A DNA stretch of 64,000 nucleotides from Endomychus coccineus (lineage: Eukaryota > Arthropoda > Insecta > Coleoptera > Endomychidae). Under the pieces are notes generated by a model. It made no database searches and was not told the DNA's origin. It was given only the letters and a program-made list of their open reading frames with translations. Location: contig OY294067.1 in NCBI GenBank assembly GCA_958510875.1, positions 235,084,361-235,148,360 on the forward strand. Reading direction: 5' to 3'. Below are positions 57,327 to 64,000 of this stretch, in pieces; position 1 is the stretch's first letter; each line of letters begins with the position of its first letter. A program made the translations under genes and the position numbers.

Positions 57327-60095
57327 ATGTCGAGAAACTCTAATGGATCCCAGTTTCTGGCCTCAGGGAATAACAATAAACAAGTTTTTTATAAAACGTA
57401 CAGTGATTCCAAAAATATCCTAATTAATTCATCAATGGAAAATATAAACAAACAAGTCATTAGCATATTCCACATCAATATACAGGGAATATCCGATAAA
57501 GCGAACGACTTGGATATATTTTTTAACCATCACAACTTTAATATTATATGTATAACAGAACACTGGTTAAATAAACAAGAAAGTTCTGAATTTCGTTTAG
57601 CGAATTGGAAAACAGCAGCCAGTTTTGCAAGAGAATCAACAGTACGAGGTGGGGCTATGATCCTTTGTAGAAATGATGAGGAGTGTCAACCCATGGACCA
57701 CTTAAGCAATTTCTCCATAGACAAACACTGTGAAGTTGTGGCAGCTTATTTCAAACTTCTTAATATTTTAGTGCTTAATATTTATAGGTCTCCTAATGGT
57801 GACATTAACGTATTTCTCAGTACATTGGAGAATATCTTAATTCAACTGTGTAGTGAAAATTGTTTTAAAAACATTGCAATTACAGGTGATTTCAACGTTC
57901 ATTTTAATATAAAAGAAAATAAAAATGCCAATTCCCTCTTGTACCTGATGAATTCTTTTGGCTTTCATAAAACCATAGATAATCCAACTAGAGGACAAAA
58001 TTGTTTGGATAACATCTTCATTAACTTTTCAATAGTATCTTACAAGGCTGATGTGATGAAATTCTTATTATCTGACCATGACGGCCAACAAGTTTTGATA
58101 GATAATCCGGGTAAGCAAAAAGTTAATAATATTATAAACAAGTGCAGACCACTTACAAAACAGAGTTTTACTATCTTTTACCGCATGTTGAGTTCTCTAC
58201 AATGGGATTACATAAGCGACTCTAATCTATCAACTCATAGTTGTTTTCAAATATTTCAAGAAAACTTAATTGATTCTTTCACAATTGCTTTTCCTGAAAT
58301 TGAATTAAAAAGTAAGGCACGGGATTCGGGTATGAAATGGTTCACAAAAGATTTACAAAATATGCGAAATAGTTTAGAATTAGTTTCGGACATGTATAGT
58401 AATATTAAAACAAATGAATTAAAGATTGCTAGAAATAAACTAAGAATACGCTATAAGACCGCTTTAAAAAATGCTCGAATATCAGCTAATGATAATATTA
58501 TTAAACAGGCTAATAACAAAACTAAAACTATGTGGAATATTATCAACCAAAAACGATCAAATAACCATTCTCATGACTCTAAAGTGAACATAAATTCAAA
58601 CGAATTCAATGATTATTTCATCTCAATACCTCACAAACTTTCAAGTTCAATACAAAACACAAATAGACTTGATGCAATTGATATAATGAACGTACCTGAA
58701 GTACATTCAACTTTCTCTTTTTCCGAAGTTACATTTATTGAAATTCGAGATATAATCAATCAAATGAAGCAAAGCAAATCTTCTGATTGCTTTGGTTTAT
58801 CAACTATTCTTTTGAAAAAAAATATAGATAATATTGTTATTCCTTTAACAAAACTTATAAATAGATGCATTAAGGATAATGTTTTCCCAAAGTGCTTGAA
58901 ACTAGCCAAAATAATTCCTATCTTTAAAACAGGTGATAAAGAGATTGTGTCTAATTATCGGCCCATTTCATTATTACCTGTACTATCGAAAATATTTGAG
59001 AAGGTTCTAAACAGAAGAATAGTTGATTACTTTGAAAGTAACAGTCTCTTTAACATCACTCAATATGGCTTCAGAAAAAATCTATCCACCTCAGATGCTA
59101 TTGAACGCTTCGTTAAAACCACATTAAACTGCTTTGAAAAGGGAAATTTCTCCATAGCCTTATTTTTAGACCTATCTAAGGCTTTTGATTGTGTTGTTCA
59201 TCAGACTCTATTGCAAAAGTTATCCAAGTATGGTTTTGACAAACAGAGCATATTATTAATAAAATCTTACCTAGAAGATCGCTATCAATCTGTTTTTTAC
59301 AATAAAAATTGTTCCGAAATGAAGAAAATAACCATAGGAGTTCCGCAGGGATCTATATTAGGACCAATACTTTTTCTAATATATGTAAACGATTTTCCAA
59401 ACTACATTTCGTTGGCGGAGTGTGTATCTTTTGCAGATGATAATGAACTTCAGGTAGAAGACAGTAACCTACATGATGTACAACAAAAAAGTGAAATTGT
59501 TCTTTTCAAAGCATTGGAATGGTACAATGCTAATTTACTATGTATGAATGAAAGTAAAACTAATAGGATGTTATTTACACTAAGAAGGGATGAAATGATC
59601 TTCAATGAATATTCGGGTCCTGTAAAATTTCTGGGCGTTCTCATTGACAGTAATCTTACTTGGAATCTACACGTTGAACACATTGCTCTCAAACTAAGTA
59701 GAAATATTTTTGTTCTTCGAAGTCTCTCTCAAACTATTTCCAAACAAATCTTACGAACGGCTTACTTTGCGCTATGTGAGTCACATATGAGATATGCCAT
59801 ATTAGTTTGGGGTCACTGTTCAGGTGGGGATATCATTTTCAGGTTGCAGCGGAGAGCAATTAGAATCATAGATGGATTGAAATATAGAGAAAATTGTAAA
59901 AAAAGTTATTCTGAATTGGGTATTCTCACTTTCCCATCTCTGTTCATTTTTGAATGCTTATGTTATGCTTTTAAGCAGCTTAGGAATGTTACCTTAAATA
60001 GGGACATTCACGAATATCAAACACGGCAGTCTGGAGATATAAGGGTTCCATACATCAGACTTTCGAAATCCCAAAACGGTCCAAACTATTTATGA
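57327..60095 (+). CDS. LINE ORF2: endonuclease-reverse transcriptase
   Basis: The open frame has 922 codons. APE-type endonuclease at residues about 47-265: IFHINIQGISDKAN, CITEHWLNKQ, ITGDFNVHF (GDFN) and LLSDHDGQQ (SDH). Reverse transcriptase at about 525-780: AKIIPIFKTGD, SNYRPISLLP, QYGFRKNLST, FLDLSKAFDCVVHQ, GVPQGSILGPILF and FADD at residues 702-705. The thumb and C-terminus continue with FLGVLIDSNLTWN and SHMRYAILVWGHCSG. A TGA at 60093-60095 is premature: the same frame goes on with about 46 residues (KFFNKLPLH...) to TAA at 60234-60236, matching the usual C-terminal tail. No RNase H. The first ATG may not be native because the element is truncated here. Clade looks like the CR1/L2/Jockey assemblage; not resolved. 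Confidence 0.92.
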   Translation: MSRNSNGSQFLASGNNNKQVFYKTYSDSKNILINSSMENINKQVISIFHINIQGISDKANDLDIFFNHHNFNIICITEHWLNKQESSEFRLANWKTAASFARESTVRGGAMILCRNDEECQPMDHLSNFSIDKHCEVVAAYFKLLNILVLNIYRSPNGDINVFLSTLENILIQLCSENCFKNIAITGDFNVHFNIKENKNANSLLYLMNSFGFHKTIDNPTRGQNCLDNIFINFSIVSYKADVMKFLLSDHDGQQVLIDNPGKQKVNNIINKCRPLTKQSFTIFYRMLSSLQWDYISDSNLSTHSCFQIFQENLIDSFTIAFPEIELKSKARDSGMKWFTKDLQNMRNSLELVSDMYSNIKTNELKIARNKLRIRYKTALKNARISANDNIIKQANNKTKTMWNIINQKRSNNHSHDSKVNINSNEFNDYFISIPHKLSSSIQNTNRLDAIDIMNVPEVHSTFSFSEVTFIEIRDIINQMKQSKSSDCFGLSTILLKKNIDNIVIPLTKLINRCIKDNVFPKCLKLAKIIPIFKTGDKEIVSNYRPISLLPVLSKIFEKVLNRRIVDYFESNSLFNITQYGFRKNLSTSDAIERFVKTTLNCFEKGNFSIALFLDLSKAFDCVVHQTLLQKLSKYGFDKQSILLIKSYLEDRYQSVFYNKNCSEMKKITIGVPQGSILGPILFLIYVNDFPNYISLAECVSFADDNELQVEDSNLHDVQQKSEIVLFKALEWYNANLLCMNESKTNRMLFTLRRDEMIFNEYSGPVKFLGVLIDSNLTWNLHVEHIALKLSRNIFVLRSLSQTISKQILRTAYFALCESHMRYAILVWGHCSGGDIIFRLQRRAIRIIDGLKYRENCKKSYSELGILTFPSLFIFECLCYAFKQLRNVTLNRDIHEYQTRQSGDIRVPYIRLSKSQNGPNYL

Positions 60096-60456
60096 TTCAA
60101 ATTTTTTAATAAGCTGCCTCTACATATCAAAGCCCTACCATATAGATATTTTAGAGATAAACTAAAAAAATACTTTATTGAAAAATCCTTTTATTCTGTG
60201 GAGGAGTATAATAATATACAAAAAATAGTGATTTAAATCCTCTTAACAAATGTTTTTTTAATCATAAATAGGTAGGTGATTTTGTTTTATAATTTTACAA
60301 TTTAAATTACATGTAATTAGTGTTTAATATGTAGTTTTTATAACACAATTATTTTAAAGTATCTGTTCCATAGTTTTAACAATATTTTCTTGTACTTATG
60401 TCCTAATTTTATTCCTTGTTGTGAGACTTGTGCAAATACCATTGTATATTAGCATG

Positions 60457-60527
60457 AATAAATTACTAAATTACTAAATTACTAAATTACTAAATAAATT
60501 ACTAAATAAATTACTAAATTACTAAAT
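60457..60527 (+). repeat. AAATTACT-type tail of the LINE
   Basis: Eight or so units of TTACTAAA/TTACTAAATAAA directly before the resumption of mariner sequence. Confidence 0.9.
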
Positions 60528-60700
60528 TGCCACTGCGGACCTGTGCGTCGGTGCGTTGTCCTGGCGAAAGAGCAGTTTTTTCTTTACCAAATGCATCCGC
60601 TTTCGCTTCAAATCGGCGTCGAATCGTTTCAACTGCTTTGATAAATCAGTGACAGTAACGTCTGGCATAACAATAGTCATAGTTATATACGAAAAAATAA

Positions 60701-61367
60701 TTTAATAGTTCACGTTTTTGCAATTTTGAAAATTCACTCTTTATCACAGAAAAAATAAATAAGGAACTTTTCTTGTTGTATATGACGTATAATTAACATA
60801 TGGTGTACATTTCACTCACGAGCAAATTATTTAAATTTTTTTAGATACACTTGTCAAAATTTAAAACATAATCTTCAATGTAGAGGCATAGATACATGTC
60901 TGGTGACGGTTAAATGTTTAAAAAGTGCCAGATGCGAGCAACTGATAGAGGGACAGTTTTTCACATGCTTAATTATTAATTAATTAATAATGCAGCAACA
61001 ATATAATTGCACTATTTTCAAAATCTGCGAAATGTCCAAATGACTTGAAAATTTCTACCACCATTTATCTAGCATACAACAACTTCCCTGGCTAATACTT
61101 CGACAGATATTGAATTGCGAAGATCATATTCTTGAAATTTCATAAGAGATTCGTATGGTGTTGATGGAAACAAGAGTTGCCTCAAAGTTCTGACGAGACC
61201 CAGCAAAGTCAAAACAGCTGTAAAATCTTAGCAACTTCGTTTATTTCATTTTAAGGTTTACTTGATAAATAAATATTTCTCATATTTTTAGTTCACGAAT
61301 AAATTGTTTATAATTCGTTATCAATCAAGGTATTAGCTAGGGAGGTAGTTATTTAGAAATTATGTTA
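60701..61367. other. No gene seen
   Basis: AT-rich. TTA at 61365-61367 is one copy of the duplication around element D. Confidence 0.5.
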
Positions 61368-62536
61368 TAGTCTAGGAGCCAGAGCGATATTGATGGTTTG
61401 CACATTAACCCGATGGCACTATGGTTAATCGTTAGAGGACGGTTCAATGACCAAATCATCTCACAGATCGAATTTTCCGCGGCTGCTAGATCTCGAGATA
61501 CAGCATCCGCATTTTTTTTGTTGAATGGAGGTTAACCTTTTTACCAAGTTGCGATTACTTGAAAAGCATGCCATTCTTATACACTTCCACCATGTGCCAT
61601 CATTTTTTATCGTGCCCGTTTATCAGGCCGACCAGTTAAAATTGGACAGAAAATGGACTGAAAGTTAACCCTCCCAAACCTGGTGGAAAATGTTCATTGG
61701 TATTGGCAATTGTTAATATACCCAATGCCTTCAAAAGTTATCGGTCCATTTCCGAGTAATTGGTCATTATTTGGACCAAAAACGTTACTTTTTTTCATTT
61801 TGTGGCTAAAACTTGCAAGTTACAAGATAACATGATGGCACCATGTTAAATAACTTTATTGGAAGTCAAATAAAGATTAAAAATTATTGCCATCACTTCT
61901 TGCCTATTTAAACCCACCAAAATCCCCTAAGACCACCCCCAAAAAAATATGAATAATATGGATAATATGACCAATTTTATCTTAAATTTTTGAGATTCTG
62001 GCTGGATTTAAAATCGAAACGGCAGTTTTTTTGTTTTTGTTTTGTTTTGTGGGGTGGTTTGGATAGTCAAGGAGTGATGGCAATAATTTTAAATCTTTAT
62101 TTGACCTCCAATAAAGTTATTTAACATGGTGCCATCATGTTATCTTGTAACCCGCAAGTTTTAGCCTCAAAATGGAAAAAATGAACATTTTTGGTCCAAA
62201 TAATGGCCAATTACTCGGAAATGAACCGATAACTTTTGATGGCATAGGGTATGTTAACAATTGTCCACACCAATGAACATTTTCCATCAGGTTTGGGAGG
62301 GTTAACTAGCAGTTCATTTTCGGTCCAATTTTAACTGGTCTGCTTTTCGAGTAACCGCAACTTGGAAAGGGTTATCCTCCAGTCAAAAAAAATGCGGATG
62401 CTGCATCTCGAGATCTAGCAACCGGGGAAAATTCGGTCTGTGAGATGAATTGGTCATTGAACCATTCTCTAAAGATAAACCGTAGTGCCATCGGGTTAAT
62501 GTTCAGACCATCAATATCGCTCTGGCTCCTAGACTA
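61368..62536. mobile_element. Foldback element D (TAGTC...GACTA)
   Basis: Arms 61368-about 61920 and about 62055-62536 are inverted through their length (for example TAGGAGCCAGAGCGATATTG versus CAATATCGCTCTGGCTCCTA; GATGGCACCATGTTAAATAA versus its complement). Loop about 135 bp. Flanked by TTA on both sides (61365-61367, 62537-62539). Several of the same phrases recur within each arm (ATTACTCGGAAATG, CCTGGTGGAAAATG). No coding sequence. Confidence 0.9.
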
Positions 62537-62539
62537 TTA

Positions 62540-63235
62540 GGACAGATGAGTAGAATCCAAGTGATTCAAGAATGGCATTGATACATTATAGAAATGAGTT
62601 ATATCTGGTAAAATTAAATGAACTAAATAAAAAATATGTATTTAACGAAATAAAACAAAAATTTAAATTTACACGAACTGCAAAGCTTAATTGCTGACAA
62701 TTGTTCCGTCACACAGTCACTTTTTCAAATCGGTTTATTTTCTCGTACTCTTCTCATTGAATGCATGAAACAACTTTTGGTTTGTTATGATTCAACTTGC
62801 AATACATTCAATTCAATTGTTTTTTTCATCAAGTTTCGATGTTACGCTTGGTAGGCTCTAAACTTTATCGAATTTAGTTCACATCCAAAATTACCATGAA
62901 GTAAAATGTATTAAAACCTATGACACATCGCAATTATTGGAAATTCATTCTAATCTGAGGATCAATAATCTTGAACTGGGTACAAATTGGGATCACACTT
63001 CAACTACGATTGCCTCGATCACTACAAACTGATATTGGTTCAAGTTGACAGACATAATTATAAACTGAACGACTACGGATTTTTGGTTTATAGCTCTCAA
63101 TTTTTATAGAGAAATATTCACAATTCTTTTTCTATAAGAGCTAAGAGTCCAGGCTATGAATTGGGTAGGTCCAATTAATCATATGAGGGAAAGGTGAAAA
63201 ATCTCTGAAAAACGAAACAAGAAATGATTTATTTG
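62540..63235. other. No gene seen
   Basis: AT-rich, no motif. Confidence 0.5.
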
Positions 63236-63800
63236 GTTAAGACTTATTTTATTTCTCAACATAATCTCCTTGTAGCCCGATACACTTCATTCCACACTTT
63301 TCTCATTTTTCGATCCTTTGCTAATAATACGATTTCGGCAATCCTTCAAAATAGACGTTTATTTCAGCGATGACCTCATCGTCGGAGCCAAATCTCTTTT
63401 TGCCGAGCCATTTCTCCAAGTTTGGAAATAGATAAAAATCGCAGGGGGCCAAATCTGGGAAATATGCTGAATGACGAACCAATTCGTAGCGCATTTCATG
63501 CAATTTTGCCATTGCGACTGAGGACATGTGCCCCTAGTGGAAGAACATTTTTTTCTTTGAAAATGCGGCGATTTCGCTTCAAATCGACGTCGAATCGATC
63601 CAACAGCTCTGCATAATATATGCCGGTGATCGTTTTGCCATTTACAAAATAATCGATATGGACGATATCGTGTGCATCGCCATGACGTTGTTGGTCGATA
63701 AACTCACTTTGGCCTTTTTCGGCTGCAATTTTGCCAAGACAAGTTCCCAAAGCTTGCTATGCACATATGAAAACAGTCATGTGTACTGTCGCTTCAGTGG
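63236..63800 (-). pseudogene. Mariner transposase C-terminal half
   Basis: Minus strand. 63750-63530: DIVHIDYFVNGKTITGIYYA, LLDRFDVDLKRNRR, containing the first-strand Asp block of mariner (HIDYF). The HQDNAPxH block is damaged by a small deletion near 63525. 63527-63321: MAKLHEMRYELVRHSAYFPD, LAPCDFYLFPNLEKWLGKKR, FGSDDEVIAEINVYFEGLPK, the third catalytic Asp region (PDLAPCD) and C-terminus, continuing in another frame to about 63240. No terminal repeats identified; the N-terminus would lie beyond 63800 but is not readable. Confidence 0.88.
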
Positions 63801-64000
63801 AAAGATGCAGCACGCTTTTTGCGAATTTTTATTCTTATCTAATTTCCCCTAATTTGGTAATAGTATTTTGTAAAGTGGCAGTGTAACATAGCACATGACG
63901 CTAGATAGATATTTTTTTGCTTATTTTTCACAAAACTCTTAATGATTCAACTTCCAAAATTACAACGCACGTTTAACTTTAAGCCCGTTTTTATCCAAAA

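Larger units (their letters stand above)
57321..60527 (+). mobile_element. LINE with near-intact ORF2, 5'-truncated
   Basis: A 3.2-kb insertion in a mariner. It begins directly with ORF2 sequence (no ORF1, so 5'-truncated), carries one long frame, a short AT-rich 3' region, and ends in a simple-repeat tail of AAATTACT-type units instead of poly-A. The target seems to be AATTT/AAATT with at most a very short duplication. It is the best preserved element of the window, hence probably among the youngest. Confidence 0.9.
57049..60700 (-). pseudogene. Mariner transposase remnant split by a LINE
   Basis: Minus strand. The part right of the LINE (60690-60530) reads LLFRQDNAPTHRSAVA, with the second catalytic Asp in FRQDN. 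The part left of it (57320-57049) reads MRYELVRH then PPYSPD, FQTW-type and PKSYY segments in changing frames. Together they mirror the mariner at 63236-63800, and the break falls between ...GCAATTT and TGCCACTGC. Several frame changes; inactive. N-terminal half not seen. Confidence 0.8.

Noticed and set aside
1..64000. CRISPR array or bacterial operon
   Set aside because: No spaced direct-repeat array of that kind, no ribosome-binding sites or gene clusters; the window is clearly eukaryotic.

Overview
The window looks like a repeat-dense, AT-rich arthropod (most likely insect) chromosome segment. The evidence is internal: spliceosomal exon/intron structure, long stretches of degenerate CCTAA/TTAGG (the ancestral arthropod telomere motif), and a typical insect element community (errantivirus-like LTR element, Helentron, Penelope-like element, P-element remnant, Jockey/R1-type LINEs, mariner-like elements, tRNA-derived SINEs). 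I cannot name the species.

Host genes take up very little of the window. A plus-strand gene contributes one exon with the start codon (24645-24956) and a phase-compatible exon at 55506-55584, so about 30.5 kb of the window would be a single intron. A minus-strand gene appears to end in a last exon at 56865-57014. I recognise neither gene product with confidence. No host rRNA, functional tRNA, CRISPR or operon structure is visible.

Layout. 1-7.3 kb: four or more eroded LINE pieces in both orientations. 7.4-8.5 kb: P-element transposase remnant followed by a 210-bp tandem satellite. 10.38-14.83 kb: an LTR retrotransposon with LTRs, a tRNA-Ser primer-binding site and a 4-bp target duplication, with gag-pol almost gone and a broken env region that is itself split by a Helentron. 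16-23 kb: SINEs, LINE ORF2 tails and Penelope-type repeat ends. 25-28.6 kb: nested foldback DNA transposons. 29.9-35.8 kb: an interstitial telomere-like satellite array carrying two SART/TRAS-like LINEs, one split by a Tc1/mariner-type element. 37.7-45 kb: SINE, LINE, a 3-kb inverted-repeat element inserted in a LINE RNase H domain, and another Tc1/mariner relative. 45.6-55 kb: palindromic element, LTR-element integrase remnant, inverted Penelope-like element, more inverted repeats. 57-60.7 kb: a nearly full-length LINE ORF2 inserted in a mariner. 61.4-63.8 kb: another long palindrome and another mariner.

The most interesting unexplained signal is a set of four long-inverted-repeat elements (25074-27699, 39787-42816, 45613-46884, 61368-62536). 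All start TAGTC and end GACTA, and each is flanked by its own exact 3-bp duplication (TGT, GTA, TAT, TTA). One excision, made in silico, restores a LINE reading frame. All assignments come from reading translations and repeats by eye; no search was run.
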